The position numbers and the translations under genes were made by a program. Below, piece by piece: positions 8,904-18,702 of a stretch of DNA of 64,000 nucleotides. The stretch is taken from positions 310,001 to 374,000 of the forward strand of contig NZ_SJOF01000002.1 in the NCBI RefSeq assembly GCF_004331255.1. The letters are read 5' to 3'. Positions within the stretch are counted from its first letter, which is position 1; every line of letters starts with the position of its first letter. Under the pieces are notes generated by a model. That model was not told the DNA's origin. It ran no database searches and was given only the letters and a program-made list of their open reading frames with translations. This DNA is from Acinetobacter sp. ANC 4173. GTDB lineage: Bacteria > Pseudomonadota > Gammaproteobacteria > Pseudomonadales > Moraxellaceae.

Positions 8904-9206
8904 TCAACATGGACATTTCTTTAAATTGCCACCAGCCGTTGGATAACGTGAATCTATACAATGACGATAAAAGGTTTTCGCATCCATTGGCGTTAAATCC
9001 GGATGGTGCTTTTTCATGTGCTCCACATAGTTTTCATAATCAGGAACACCAACCATCAACCGAAAGCTTTGTTGTAAACCCTGCCACAGTGCTGCAATTC
9101 TTGACCAATTTTTTGGCGAAAAAATTAAGTCTTTTTGCGACATGATGGTCATTTTGATGATTTTATAAATCACCGTTTTACCACCTTTAGCAAATCTAAG
9201 ATTCAT
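8904..9206 (-). CDS. YbdD/YjiX family small protein (CstA partner)
   Basis: A YbdD/YjiX protein, encoded 46 bp after cstA as in many proteobacteria. The conserved part begins with NWSRIAALWQGLQQSFRLMVGVPDYENYVEHM and ends with the family's Gly/Lys/Cys tail (AGGNLKKCPC). The start is uncertain. ATG at 9206 has an AGGTG site 6 bp upstream and gives 100 aa, longer than the usual about 65 aa. ATG at 9143 (MSQKDLIF) gives 79 aa without a clear ribosome-binding site. Known: this family works with CstA/BtsT-type transporters in pyruvate or peptide uptake. The mechanism is not shown by the sequence. Confidence 0.82.
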   Translation of the reverse strand: MNLRFAKGGKTVIYKIIKMTIMSQKDLIFSPKNWSRIAALWQGLQQSFRLMVGVPDYENYVEHMKKHHPDLTPMDAKTFYRHCIDSRYPTAGGNLKKCPC

Positions 9207-9252
9207 CTTACTCACCTCATCTTATTTACTTGTAAAGTCATATCGCAAAACA

Positions 9253-11352
9253 TTAATGTGACTTAGAAATACTTACTTCTTCAGGGTCTGCATACACAGC
9301 TGGCGCTTCATTGACTGTTGGCACTGGGCTTGCCAATGCACGGCGAATCACACCAATCGCAGCAAAGATCATCACCACCGCCACAATCATAAAGAATGCG
9401 CAAAGCGCAGCATTGATTTGATTCGACAATACAATCGTTTGCATTTCTTCAAATGTTTTCGCTGGTTTTAAAATCTCACCCTTAGCAATAGCAGCTGAGA
9501 ATCTATCTGCTTGCGCCAAGAAACCAATTTTTGGATTTTCATGGAAGATTTTTTGCCAACCTGCTGTCATACAGGTAATGATTAAGAAAACCGTTGGGAT
9601 AATGGTGACCCAAACATATTTCTCTTTCTTCATTTTAAACAGAATGACAGTACCCAATATCAACGCCATAGCTGCCAACATTTGGTTACCAATACCAAAT
9701 AACGGCCATAAACTGTTAATACCACCGAGCGGATCAACAACGCCTTGATAAACGAAGAAACCCCATCCTGCAACAGCAACTGCTGTACCGACCATGTTTC
9801 CAAAAAAATTGTGTGTGTTTTTAAGTGAAGGAACCACAATACCTACAGTATCTTGCACCATAAAACGACATGCACGTGTACCTGCATCCACCGCAGTTAA
9901 AATAAACAGTGCTTCAAATAGAATCGCAAAGTGATACCAAAAAGCCATCATCGAACGGTTATTAAAAATTTCCGTAATGATATGTGCCATACCAATTGCA
10001 AAAGTCGGTGCACCGCCCGTACGCGAAAGAATGGTGGTTTCGCCCACTTCTTTTGCAAGTAAACTTAAGGTTTCAGGTGTCACCACAAAGCCTAAATTTC
10101 GTACTGCTTCTGCCGCGGATTCTACCGTCGTACCAAGCACAGCAGCAGGTGCATTAATTGCAAAATACACCCCTGGTTCTAGCACAGTCGCACAAATCAT
10201 GGCCATAATGGCAACAAATGATTCCATTAACATGCCACCATAACCAATCACACGAATATTTACTTCGTTATCGATCAATTTAGGCGTGGTTCCTGAAGAT
10301 ACTAAAGCATGGAAACCTGAGATTGCACCACAAGCAATGGTAATGAAGAGGAATGGGAACATTGAACCCGCGAATACTGGGCCAGTACCATCAACAAAAT
10401 GCGTCACTGAAGGCATTTTTAACATCGGCATTGCAATCATAATACCAACTGCAAGCCCTGCAATAACCCCAATTTTCAAGAACGTAGATAAATAATCACG
10501 CGGTGCTAACAATAACCACACAGGTAAAACAGACGCGACAAAACCATAAATAATCAAACACCACGTTAACTGTACGCCAGTTAAAGTAAAAAATGGTCCC
10601 CAGTATGGATCTGCAGCAACATTACCGCCATAGACAATTGCCGCCATCATCAATACAAAACCAATGATGGAAACCTCTGCGATCTTGCCTGGGCGCAAGT
10701 AACGCATATAAATACCCATGAACAACGCAATCGGTATTGTTGCAGCAATAGTGAATACACCCCAAGGACTATGTGCAAGTGCTTTGACCACCACCAAAGC
10801 TAATACAGCCAAAATAATGATCATTACGCCAAGCGCACCAAGCATGACCACAATACCGGCAAAGGAGCCTAATTCCTGCTTTGCCATTTCACCGAGTGAT
10901 CGTCCATCGCGACGGGTTGAAATAAACAAGACCAAGAAGTCTTGAACAGCCCCTGCAAGAACAACACCCACTAACAACCAAATCGTACCAGGCAAATATC
11001 CCATTTGCGCCGCTAGAATCGGCCCGACTAAAGGACCTGCACCCGCAATTGCCGCGAAATGGTGACCAAAAAGAACGTATTTATTGGTCGGTACATAGTC
11101 CAAGCCATCATTTAAACGATGTGCTGGAGTTAACCGTCTTGGATTCAGTTCAAAAACTTTGGTTGCAATAAATAAACTATAAAAACGATAAGCAATACTG
11201 TATACACAGATGGCAGCTAAAACCAGCCAAACTGCATTAACATGCTCGCCGCGACTAACCGCCAATATTCCAAAAGATACCGCGCCTATAATCGCGACTA
11301 AACTCCAGATCAATTTGGAAGGGAGTGTAGATTTTCGTTGAATCGTATCCAT
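9253..11352 (-). CDS. cstA: CstA carbon starvation / pyruvate transporter
   Basis: A 699-aa polytopic membrane protein with about 16-18 hydrophobic helices. Family signatures are clear: FGHHFAAIAGAGPLVGPILA near residue 95 and VSSGTTPKLI around 355. The length matches Escherichia coli CstA (701 aa). ATG at 11352 is preceded by GAGG with 6-bp spacing. Known: CstA imports pyruvate and has been linked to peptide uptake under carbon starvation. The small YbdD gene follows in the same operon. No CRP-like site is evident in the 115 bp upstream. Confidence 0.95.
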   Translation of the reverse strand: MDTIQRKSTLPSKLIWSLVAIIGAVSFGILAVSRGEHVNAVWLVLAAICVYSIAYRFYSLFIATKVFELNPRRLTPAHRLNDGLDYVPTNKYVLFGHHFAAIAGAGPLVGPILAAQMGYLPGTIWLLVGVVLAGAVQDFLVLFISTRRDGRSLGEMAKQELGSFAGIVVMLGALGVMIIILAVLALVVVKALAHSPWGVFTIAATIPIALFMGIYMRYLRPGKIAEVSIIGFVLMMAAIVYGGNVAADPYWGPFFTLTGVQLTWCLIIYGFVASVLPVWLLLAPRDYLSTFLKIGVIAGLAVGIMIAMPMLKMPSVTHFVDGTGPVFAGSMFPFLFITIACGAISGFHALVSSGTTPKLIDNEVNIRVIGYGGMLMESFVAIMAMICATVLEPGVYFAINAPAAVLGTTVESAAEAVRNLGFVVTPETLSLLAKEVGETTILSRTGGAPTFAIGMAHIITEIFNNRSMMAFWYHFAILFEALFILTAVDAGTRACRFMVQDTVGIVVPSLKNTHNFFGNMVGTAVAVAGWGFFVYQGVVDPLGGINSLWPLFGIGNQMLAAMALILGTVILFKMKKEKYVWVTIIPTVFLIITCMTAGWQKIFHENPKIGFLAQADRFSAAIAKGEILKPAKTFEEMQTIVLSNQINAALCAFFMIVAVVMIFAAIGVIRRALASPVPTVNEAPAVYADPEEVSISKSH

Positions 11353-11467
11353 TCATGACCTCATTTAATATTCATTAAGCAGTTTGATTTTTTTGTTCAC
11401 GTTATATCTGCCGAATTCCTTGTCGACTTTACTCCTTATACTTTGTCTGCCACTACGACTTTGGCAT

Positions 11468-11496
11468 AAAAAAAGGGATGATTTTCATCATCCCTT
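11468..11496 (-). terminator. Terminator of efp
   Basis: AAGGGATGA and TCATCCCTT form a strong stem; on the reverse strand it is followed by seven T residues, 25 bp after the efp stop. Confidence 0.85.
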
Positions 11497-11520
11497 CGAT
11501 AATAGTCTATTTTTAAACTA

Positions 11521-12090
11521 TTATGCACGCTCTAAATAATCACCCGTACGAGTGTCTACACGAACGCTTTCTTCTTGCTGTACGAATAATGGAACACGTA
11601 CTACAGCACCAGTTTCCAATTTCGCTGGTTTACCACCACCGCCAGAAGTATCGCCACGAACGCCTGGATCCGTTTCAACAATTTTTAATACAACAAAGTT
11701 TGGTGCATTTACATTTAACGGTACGCCATTGAACAACATAATTGTGCAAAGTTCGTTAGAATCATCTTTTAACCATTTTGCAGCATCGCCCATTGCTGTT
11801 TTATCAGCTGCGATTTGCTCAAAAGTTACAGGATCCATAAAGTTCCACAATTCACCATCGTTGTACAAGTAGTTCATTTCTACTTCTACAATGTCTGCAC
11901 CCTCAAGTGAGTCGCCAGACTTGAATGTTTTTTCTAATACTTTACCTGTTTTAAGGTTACGTAATTTAACACGGTTAAATGCTTGACCCTTACCAGGTTT
12001 TACGTATTCGTTTTCCATGATTGAACATGGGTTACCGTCAAGCATAACCTTAAGGCCTTGCTTGAAATCATTTGTAGAATAATTGGCCAT
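11521..12090 (-). CDS. efp: Elongation factor P
   Basis: EF-P of 189 aa with the three expected beta-barrel domains. It relieves ribosome stalling at polyproline stretches. The modified lysine is K34 in [10 protein letters not shown]. The bacterial beta-lysylation type is supported by a divergent epmB gene 90 bp away. The start MANYST at 12090 is preferred over an upstream GTG (12099) because it places K34 correctly and has GGAG about 10 bp upstream. epmA is not in this window. Confidence 0.97.
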   Translation of the reverse strand: MANYSTNDFKQGLKVMLDGNPCSIMENEYVKPGKGQAFNRVKLRNLKTGKVLEKTFKSGDSLEGADIVEVEMNYLYNDGELWNFMDPVTFEQIAADKTAMGDAAKWLKDDSNELCTIMLFNGVPLNVNAPNFVVLKIVETDPGVRGDTSGGGGKPAKLETGAVVRVPLFVQQEESVRVDTRTGDYLERA

Positions 12091-12122
12091 GACTGGCACA
12101 CTCCAAACTTGCTAACTTAAAA

Positions 12123-12156
12123 TCTATTAATGCTAGAATAGTCTATTAATGCTAGA
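12123..12156. repeat. Tandem 15-bp repeats in the efp-epmB divergent promoter
   Basis: TCTATTAATGCTAGA occurs exactly twice, at 12123-12137 and 12142-12156, a 19-bp period. Each copy contains TGCTAGA, which resembles an extended -10 element (TGCTAGAAT and TGCTAGACT) directed toward epmB. The repeats may be duplicated promoter elements or paired protein-binding sites. Confidence 0.6.
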
Positions 12157-12180
12157 CTAGCACTATTTTTAACACGTGGC

Positions 12181-13197
12181 ATGATAAACTATTTGTATCA
12201 AGAGCAAAACTGGCAATCTCAACTGAGTGACTTAATAACAGACCCTTTAGAGTTACTTGAAACGCTCCAGTTATCACCAGACCAATTATTATCAGGGGCA
12301 ATCTTGGCTTCTGAACAGTTCAAATTGCGTGTTCCACGTGCGTTCGTCGGAAAAATGATCATTGGTGATGCCCTAGACCCACTTTTACTGCAAGTACTCC
12401 CTCATCATTTAGAATTGCATGATCATCCCGAATTTGTAACCGATCCATTGGGTGAAGAACAAGCCAATCAACAGCCAGGCGTATTACATAAATATAAATC
12501 GCGTTTTCTGCTCACGTTAACAGGCGCATGTGCTGTCCATTGCCGCTATTGTTTTCGACGTCATTTTCCTTATCAGGAAAACTTACCAAAGAATGAAGAT
12601 TGGATCAATATTCGTAATTATATTGAAAGCCAACCTGAGGTGAATGAAGTCATTTTAAGTGGTGGTGACCCACTTACTTTATCGAATCGCAAGTTAAAAC
12701 TCTGGTTGGAACGCTTAGAATCTGTTCCGCAAATTAAATTTTTGAGAATTCATTCACGGGTTCCTATTGTAATCCCCAACCGTGTCGATGAAGAGCTTGT
12801 TTCTTTATTAAAAAACAGTAGGCTACGCATAATTCTGGTGGTACACTCAAATCATGCAGCAGAATTAGATGATTTTACCTGCGCCAAACTTGCAACATTG
12901 GTTCAGAATCAAATCACCGTTTTAAATCAGTCAGTGTTATTAAATGGGGTTAATAATTCTGCACAAGTTTTAGTCGATTTAAGTTATCGACTATTTGAAG
13001 CTAGCGTGATGCCTTACTATCTGCATGTTCTCGATAAGGTAAAAGGTGCACAGCACTTTGATTTGGCTTCAAATGAAATCGATGAAATTTACAAAGAGGT
13101 TTTAGCAAGCTTACCGGGATATTTGGTACCTAAACTTGTCAGGGAAATTGCGGGCGAAAAAAACAAAACACCGCTTTTTGGAGTTTCAACTTTCTGA
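12181..13197 (+). CDS. epmB: EF-P (R)-beta-lysylation protein EpmB (lysine 2,3-aminomutase family)
   Basis: A 338-aa radical-SAM enzyme of KamA type. The cluster-binding motif C117-x3-C121-x2-C124 is in ACAVHCRYCFRRHF, followed by the GGDP glycine motif (ILSGGDPLTLSN). The PLP lysine is expected near the C-terminus (VPKLVREIAGEK region). It converts L-lysine to (R)-beta-lysine, which EpmA attaches to EF-P K34. Divergent to efp, which supports the assignment over a catabolic KamA. The next gene begins 14 bp downstream on the same strand. Confidence 0.95.
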   Translation: MINYLYQEQNWQSQLSDLITDPLELLETLQLSPDQLLSGAILASEQFKLRVPRAFVGKMIIGDALDPLLLQVLPHHLELHDHPEFVTDPLGEEQANQQPGVLHKYKSRFLLTLTGACAVHCRYCFRRHFPYQENLPKNEDWINIRNYIESQPEVNEVILSGGDPLTLSNRKLKLWLERLESVPQIKFLRIHSRVPIVIPNRVDEELVSLLKNSRLRIILVVHSNHAAELDDFTCAKLATLVQNQITVLNQSVLLNGVNNSAQVLVDLSYRLFEASVMPYYLHVLDKVKGAQHFDLASNEIDEIYKEVLASLPGYLVPKLVREIAGEKNKTPLFGVSTF

Positions 13198-13211
13198 GTT
13201 AAATAACAATT

Positions 13212-14957
13212 ATGAATATGAGCACTGCAGAAATGTTTCAAACGCCGACTGAATTAAAGTTGGATGAATTGAGTTTTTGCCAAAGCACGGTGACGGACAT
13301 TCAGGATTGGGTGTCCAATTTATCTATTTTACAATTAGGTGATTCCTCTCGTGCGCTATTTAATGCCCTACTTGAAATTTCTGAACTTCAATGTAGTGAA
13401 ACTCTCCGCTTTGATTTAATTCATGCTATTCATCCAACCATTGAAAATGTATTAACCAGTTTAGAAAAACATTTTTTTAATCAAGGATTAATAACAACAG
13501 ATCGGAATGACCATATTATTGAATTGGCTATGTTATTGCGCAGTTGTTTTGCAAAAACATATATTGATATTGCGAAACGCTGTGACCAACAACTGAATCA
13601 GCAAAAATTCTCCCTTTTTGCTTTTAGTCAAAAGAAAAATTTACAAACTGCACGTATTCTCTCCAGCTATTATGGTTTACAGCAGCTTGCTCAACTCCTG
13701 TATCAACAGCAAATTCTTTATACTAATCCACTGTCTGGTCAATGGTTAGTCACCCACCAGTTAATGGAAAGTGCAATTCAACATAATTTTAGTCAAACTA
13801 ATATTAATCAATTGCAAGGTACGCAGCACCAACTACAAACGATTAGTCAAATCTATGCACAAATTATTCTTTTAGATATCTTAAACCCGCATCAGATTCG
13901 ACCATCAGAAATTCAAGGGCTATTCTTATGCAGTTATGATTGGGCAAAGTTAATTCAGGTTTTACCTAAAGAAACGACCTTATCACGCTATATTGTGGAT
14001 ACTTCATTAGACCATCCGCCTGTATTTAATGCGCATCAAAATAGTAGTTTTAATCCGACAATTTATATCTCTACTCAAAATTTATTAGACCATCTTACAG
14101 AAGCTCAAGGTAAGCATGGTGAATATCTTTCTCGGAATGAGAAAATTTTCCTCACCCCTGCTTTACATTTCCATATTCATAGTTTACTCACCAGTACTGC
14201 TGAACGCCGCCATGAGCGTTATGAATATTCTGCCCAGTTGCATATCTGCTTCGGTTTAAATATCGCTCATTTCTATTTGTCGAAAGGCAAAAACTTTAAT
14301 GAGACACTGAACCTAGAGGCACATTATGGTTTGCAATCTGAAAGTAATATTTTTAGCTCCATGAATGACAATAATCCGTTAAGTACGAGTAATATTAAAA
14401 CTTTAGATCGCGAAGCAAAACAAATTTATCCAGCTGAAGTCCTTGATATTAGTGTCAATGGATACCGTATTAAATGGTCTGGAAATACCCCAAAAAATTT
14501 AAAAACAGGTGAATTTATTCTGGTGCAGGAAAATGCACAAAGTGAATGGCGTGGTGGCGTTGTTCGCTGGATCAAACAGTCGACCGAGAAAAGTCTTGAA
14601 CTTGGACTCGAAATGCTAGCGCAAGACATTTTCCCTTGTGCAGTCTATGTGAAGAATGATCGTAATACGGGCAATTACTATCCAGCCTTATTGGTTCAAA
14701 CAGCCGAGTTAAATGAAGTATCGACCACGCTTATTTTACCTGGTTCACACTTATTCAGAGAAAAACAAACGATTCATTTACGCTTGGAACAAGATGAACT
14801 GAAAGTCTATTTGCTAAAAGCGCATTTAATTACGCAAAGTTTTATGCGGTTCGATTTTGAATTACTGAATGATCAACAAGAACATTTGATCAAAAATTTT
14901 ATTCAAAAACAAACCAATGAAATTAAGAATCATGATTTATGGGAAGCATTGAAGTGA
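13212..14957 (+). CDS. Large protein with C-terminal PilZ-like domain
   Basis: A 581-aa cytoplasmic-looking protein without signal peptide or membrane segments. About 400 N-terminal residues are helical and glutamine-rich and match no family I can name. From about 400 a PilZ-like segment appears: DREAKQIYPAEVLDISVNGY contains the D-x-S-x-x-G loop motif, and a basic patch precedes it. A second beta-rich segment follows (about 490-575). PilZ domains bind cyclic di-GMP; whether this one does is uncertain. It is translationally coupled to the downstream FimX-like gene (GTGA overlap), suggesting a joint role in type IV pilus or cyclic di-GMP signalling. Confidence 0.6.
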   Translation: MNMSTAEMFQTPTELKLDELSFCQSTVTDIQDWVSNLSILQLGDSSRALFNALLEISELQCSETLRFDLIHAIHPTIENVLTSLEKHFFNQGLITTDRNDHIIELAMLLRSCFAKTYIDIAKRCDQQLNQQKFSLFAFSQKKNLQTARILSSYYGLQQLAQLLYQQQILYTNPLSGQWLVTHQLMESAIQHNFSQTNINQLQGTQHQLQTISQIYAQIILLDILNPHQIRPSEIQGLFLCSYDWAKLIQVLPKETTLSRYIVDTSLDHPPVFNAHQNSSFNPTIYISTQNLLDHLTEAQGKHGEYLSRNEKIFLTPALHFHIHSLLTSTAERRHERYEYSAQLHICFGLNIAHFYLSKGKNFNETLNLEAHYGLQSESNIFSSMNDNNPLSTSNIKTLDREAKQIYPAEVLDISVNGYRIKWSGNTPKNLKTGEFILVQENAQSEWRGGVVRWIKQSTEKSLELGLEMLAQDIFPCAVYVKNDRNTGNYYPALLVQTAELNEVSTTLILPGSHLFREKQTIHLRLEQDELKVYLLKAHLITQSFMRFDFELLNDQQEHLIKNFIQKQTNEIKNHDLWEALK

Positions 14958-17050
14958 GAAATCCACTATTGTCCAAAAAATTAAAACGTACGGAAACTCG
15001 TTTACTCATAATCGATGACAACCAAATTCGTTTTAACAAAATCTGTGATTTATTAACGGCAAGCGAACATCAAGTACACGCTTTTTTATTGGATGACTTA
15101 CAAACTTTCGAAAAACAACTTCATTTAAACTGGGATATTGTTATTTTCGGTCGTGCCTACGATTTAAAATATGAACAAGCCTTAAGTCTTATTCGCCTGT
15201 CTAAGCAACCTGAATTACCGCTTATTCTACTCAAACCTGATGATTATGAGCCGAGCCAATATGTCACTTATATCCGAAAAGGTGTCTATGATGTTGCCAA
15301 TCTAGATTATCCTGATCGATTCTACTTGTCTTTATTGCGTGCACTCTCTTTAAGCCGCCTGAATCAAGGGCAACAACATCTCATGCAAGAACTCGAAAAT
15401 GTGCAGACCCAAGCTCAGGCATGGGTAAGCGAAAGCAATAAAGCGGTAGCTATTATTCAAGAAGGAATTCATATCGGAGCCAATGAGGAATACCTCCATC
15501 TGTTTGGTTTAAAAAGTGAAGATGAAATTATTGGCTTACCTTTACTGGATGTACTGCAACCGCAAGATCTGAATGATTTTAAACTCCGCTTTAAGAAAAT
15601 CTCGCAAGGTCAATTAGATCAAGGGCGTTTTGAGCTGACTACGCTCAATAGTCATGTCCAAACAAATCCGTTAAAAATTGAATTCTTAGCAGCCGTTGAA
15701 GAGGATGCCCTACAAATCACGATTGAGTTAAATCAAAGTGAAAACACTACATCAGCTCAGCCTACGGTTGCACACGTTGAAGCCCCTGCCGCAAAGCCAA
15801 ATGCATATCAACTCATTAATAGAACCATTGCCAAGCAACCTGCTGATTGCAATGCACTTGTGCTTTTCTCACTTGCATCTTGTCCTGAATCTATATTCCA
15901 ACAAGACTGGGCAACCTCAAATGCCTATTTTTCGAATATTCATAGCTTCTTAAAAGAACAAACCAATGTTCCATTGTTTAAGGTCAACCATGCCTTATAT
16001 GCAGGTCTATTCCAAGGCTCTAGTGAAAGTGTGTTGGAATCTAAACTTATTGGATTAAGTGCTTTATCTAAACCACAATTATTAGGCGTCAACCAACAAA
16101 CCTTCCCATTAAATTTAAGAATGGGTTACACGTTGATTCAACACAATATAAAGGATGAGCAACAGTTCCAACAATTAATAGAACAAGCGTACAACACAGC
16201 TCTACCATCTGGGCAACAAGAAAATAATATTGAACTTAACCCAATAGCCCATCCTCATATTGAATTAATTGATTCTCATCTGAATCTACAAGAACACTCT
16301 AGCTTATTAAAAGCATTGCAGAAGAGTTTAGAGCGTGGGGAAATTCATCTTAAATATCAACAACTGTATGATAAACAAGATAGCAACCTATACACCTATG
16401 AAGTTACCAGCGGCTTCATTTATAATAATGCTTGGCAAGATATTACATCAATTCGTGAACTTGCAGATGACCCAGAATTCTCAATTAAACTGGATCGTTG
16501 GATTTTAGTTGAGGCGTGTAAACAGTTACATAACTTTATTACTCAATATCCTGATGCCAAAATTATTGTCAATTTAAACAAAGACGTTCTCTTCTCTGAC
16601 CGAACATTCCCTGCATTTATCACTAAATTAATTACGATCGTTGGCAGCAAACAAAGCCACCCACTCATTTTACAATTCTCTGAAGAAGATATTGCCAAGA
16701 ATCTAAATGACGCACAGAAATATACAGCTCAGTTAATTCAGAGTGGTGCAGAAGTATCATTACGAGAATTTGGTAACTCGATTTATAGCGAATCTATTTT
16801 AAATCAGATGAATATTAATCATGTTACCTTACATCCTCAGTTAACGAAGATGCTCGATTCAGATAAATCTACAGAAGATTTACAAGAACGTATTAACCAT
16901 TTCCATGAAATTAAAGCAACGCAAATGTTATTACATGAGCTGGATAATATGACGATGTTCGCCAATGCATGGAATGTTGAAGCACGTTATCTACAAGGCG
17001 ATTATTTCCAGAAAAAACTGGATCATTTAATTGATGTACAAGACCAATAG
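14954..17050 (+). CDS. FimX-like degenerate REC-PAS-GGDEF-EAL protein
   Basis: About 698 aa, close to FimX of Pseudomonas (691 aa). The order is a receiver domain (TRLLIIDDNQIRFNKI, about 14-130), a PAS-like domain (about 160-265), a degenerate GGDEF region with no GGDEF motif (about 285-440) and an EAL domain from about 460. The usual receiver Asp motif is DIVIFG, so phosphorylation is unlikely. The catalytic EAL tripeptide reads EVT (TYEVTSG), so it probably binds cyclic di-GMP without hydrolysing it, as FimX does. GTG at 14954 is chosen because it overlaps the previous stop (GTGA) and has GGAAG upstream; an ATG at 14939 is the alternative. Confidence 0.75.
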   Translation: MRNPLLSKKLKRTETRLLIIDDNQIRFNKICDLLTASEHQVHAFLLDDLQTFEKQLHLNWDIVIFGRAYDLKYEQALSLIRLSKQPELPLILLKPDDYEPSQYVTYIRKGVYDVANLDYPDRFYLSLLRALSLSRLNQGQQHLMQELENVQTQAQAWVSESNKAVAIIQEGIHIGANEEYLHLFGLKSEDEIIGLPLLDVLQPQDLNDFKLRFKKISQGQLDQGRFELTTLNSHVQTNPLKIEFLAAVEEDALQITIELNQSENTTSAQPTVAHVEAPAAKPNAYQLINRTIAKQPADCNALVLFSLASCPESIFQQDWATSNAYFSNIHSFLKEQTNVPLFKVNHALYAGLFQGSSESVLESKLIGLSALSKPQLLGVNQQTFPLNLRMGYTLIQHNIKDEQQFQQLIEQAYNTALPSGQQENNIELNPIAHPHIELIDSHLNLQEHSSLLKALQKSLERGEIHLKYQQLYDKQDSNLYTYEVTSGFIYNNAWQDITSIRELADDPEFSIKLDRWILVEACKQLHNFITQYPDAKIIVNLNKDVLFSDRTFPAFITKLITIVGSKQSHPLILQFSEEDIAKNLNDAQKYTAQLIQSGAEVSLREFGNSIYSESILNQMNINHVTLHPQLTKMLDSDKSTEDLQERINHFHEIKATQMLLHELDNMTMFANAWNVEARYLQGDYFQKKLDHLIDVQDQ

Positions 17051-17091
17051 GTCTTGTACTTTTGTAGAATTTTTAAGATTTCTACAGGCAT

Positions 17092-17120
17092 AAAAAAACG
17101 AGCCATTGGCTCGTTTTTTT
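17092..17120. terminator. Bidirectional terminator between FimX-like gene and rpmE
   Basis: AAAAAAACGAGCC-att-GGCTCGTTTTTTT: a perfect stem with A and T runs on both sides, between convergent genes. Confidence 0.92.
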
Positions 17121-17131
17121 CAACTGGGATA

Positions 17132-17359
17132 TTAGTCGCGTTTGATAGAACGAGACATACCAGAAAAACGTTGCTTGAATTTGTCGATACGACCACCAGT
17201 GTCAACGTTCTTTTGCTTACCAGTGTAGAATGGGTGGCATGCAGAACATACGTCTAGGTAAAGAGCTTCTTTACCAACAGCTGAACGAGTTTCAATTACG
17301 TTACCGCAAGAACAAGTAGCTACTAATTTTTCATATTTTGGGTGAATATCGGCGCGCAT
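17132..17359 (-). CDS. rpmE: Ribosomal protein L31 (zinc-binding form)
   Basis: A 75-aa L31 of the large ribosomal subunit. The zinc ligands C16, C18, C38 and C41 (TCSCGN and DVCSACHP) are all present, so this is the zinc-binding paralogue. Start ATG is preceded by AGGAG. It stands alone on the minus strand, convergent with the FimX-like gene. Confidence 0.97.
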   Translation of the reverse strand: MRADIHPKYEKLVATCSCGNVIETRSAVGKEALYLDVCSACHPFYTGKQKNVDTGGRIDKFKQRFSGMSRSIKRD

Positions 17360-17556
17360 GGTCGATTACTCCTAAGTGTAAGAAAGGCTTATGCTGTCAT
17401 CGCAATTGACCGCTCTTGCATATTGCAAGGAAAGCTTTAAATTAAAGCAGATCAATACCACAACAGACCATTCTCTTGGCCCACCGAGACGGATACCGTC
17501 AGAGCTAAGCACAACAAGTGGACAGTATTATACGCCAAATAAATCTAGATAGCGAA

Positions 17557-18543
17557 CTATTCTCCGCTTTCATCTGGATTTTGTTTAGACCAACGATTTG
17601 CAATAATACCGCAGACCATCAACTGTATTTGGTGAAAGATCATAATTGGCAGAACAATCATCCCGAGTGGTTGTCCAATAAACAGAATTTGAGCCATTGG
17701 GACACCACTCGCTAAAGTCTTTTTTGAACTACAAAAGAAAATCGCGATTTGGTCTTTACGGTTAAAACCGAATAACTTCGGCAGATAATACGCCAATAAC
17801 ATAATTACAGTTAAAAACACCGAACATGCCAAGACTAAAATCAACATAGTTTGCCAACTGACTTCGTTCCACAGCCCTGCAACAACTGCGCTACTAAAAG
17901 CACCATAAACCACCATCAAAATAGAACCTTGATCAAAACTTTTAACCAAGCGCGGTACTTTCATCATATGTGGGTAAACGAGTGGGCGAAACAGTTGTCC
18001 CAATACAAACGGCAGTAACAACAATAAGGTAATTTGAATGATGGATGCTGTTGGATCAAATCCATGTTCTGATTTGCCCAGAATAAATACACTCACCAAT
18101 ACGGGTGTAATAAACATCCCAATGATATTAGAAAATGAAGCACTACACACTGCACTGGCGACGTTACCTTTAGCAACTGAAGTAAATGCAATTGAAGATT
18201 GCACCGTCGAAGGTAGAAAACACATGAACAAGAAACCCCAATACAGTTCTTGCCCCAGCATTGGTAGCAGTACAGGTTTTGCAAGCAAGCCTAAAATTGG
18301 AAATACCGCAAAGGTAAAAGCAAACACCAAGACATGAAATTTCCAGTGCATAATCCCTTGAACAATTGCTTCACGGGAAAGTTTCGCACCGTGTAAGAAG
18401 AATAAAATTGCGATTGCGATCGTAGTAATAACACTGAAAAAATGGGCGGCCGAACCAGAAACAGGAAGAAACGATGCCAGTACAACCATGGCAACTAAGA
18501 GTAAAGTGAATCGATCCAAGGCAAGAAGCTTGAGCATGTTCAT
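17557..18543 (-). CDS. Bile acid:sodium symporter family (BASS) transporter
   Basis: A 328-aa membrane protein with nine or ten hydrophobic helices. It has the SBF-like pattern, including CFLPSTVQSSIAFTSVAKGN and CSASFSNIIGMFITP, the two crossover regions of BASS transporters. This subgroup (YfeH/PF13593-like) is distinct from true bile-acid carriers, and its substrate is unknown. It forms a single-gene unit between rpmE and gloA. The 197 bp separating it from rpmE contain only a short GACGG-ata-CCGTC hairpin near 17489. Confidence 0.85.
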   Translation of the reverse strand: MNMLKLLALDRFTLLLVAMVVLASFLPVSGSAAHFFSVITTIAIAILFFLHGAKLSREAIVQGIMHWKFHVLVFAFTFAVFPILGLLAKPVLLPMLGQELYWGFLFMCFLPSTVQSSIAFTSVAKGNVASAVCSASFSNIIGMFITPVLVSVFILGKSEHGFDPTASIIQITLLLLLPFVLGQLFRPLVYPHMMKVPRLVKSFDQGSILMVVYGAFSSAVVAGLWNEVSWQTMLILVLACSVFLTVIMLLAYYLPKLFGFNRKDQIAIFFCSSKKTLASGVPMAQILFIGQPLGMIVLPIMIFHQIQLMVCGIIANRWSKQNPDESGE

Positions 18544-18702
18544 TGCTTAACATCCTGTTATATATATTTTAAAAAAGTAAGACGAAATAAAACCCAGTAG
18601 ACAAATTGTACCCGCAGGCCGCCTTCATCTTACTGGGCTGTTCAAATATTGCTAGCTTTTCAACTGCTATATTCAATATTTAGTTAATCAATAACACGAT
18701 GC

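Noticed and set aside
8768-9145. Plus-strand 125-codon open frame across ybdD and the MoxR start
   Set aside because: It runs antisense to two well-supported genes and has no family features or ribosome-binding site.
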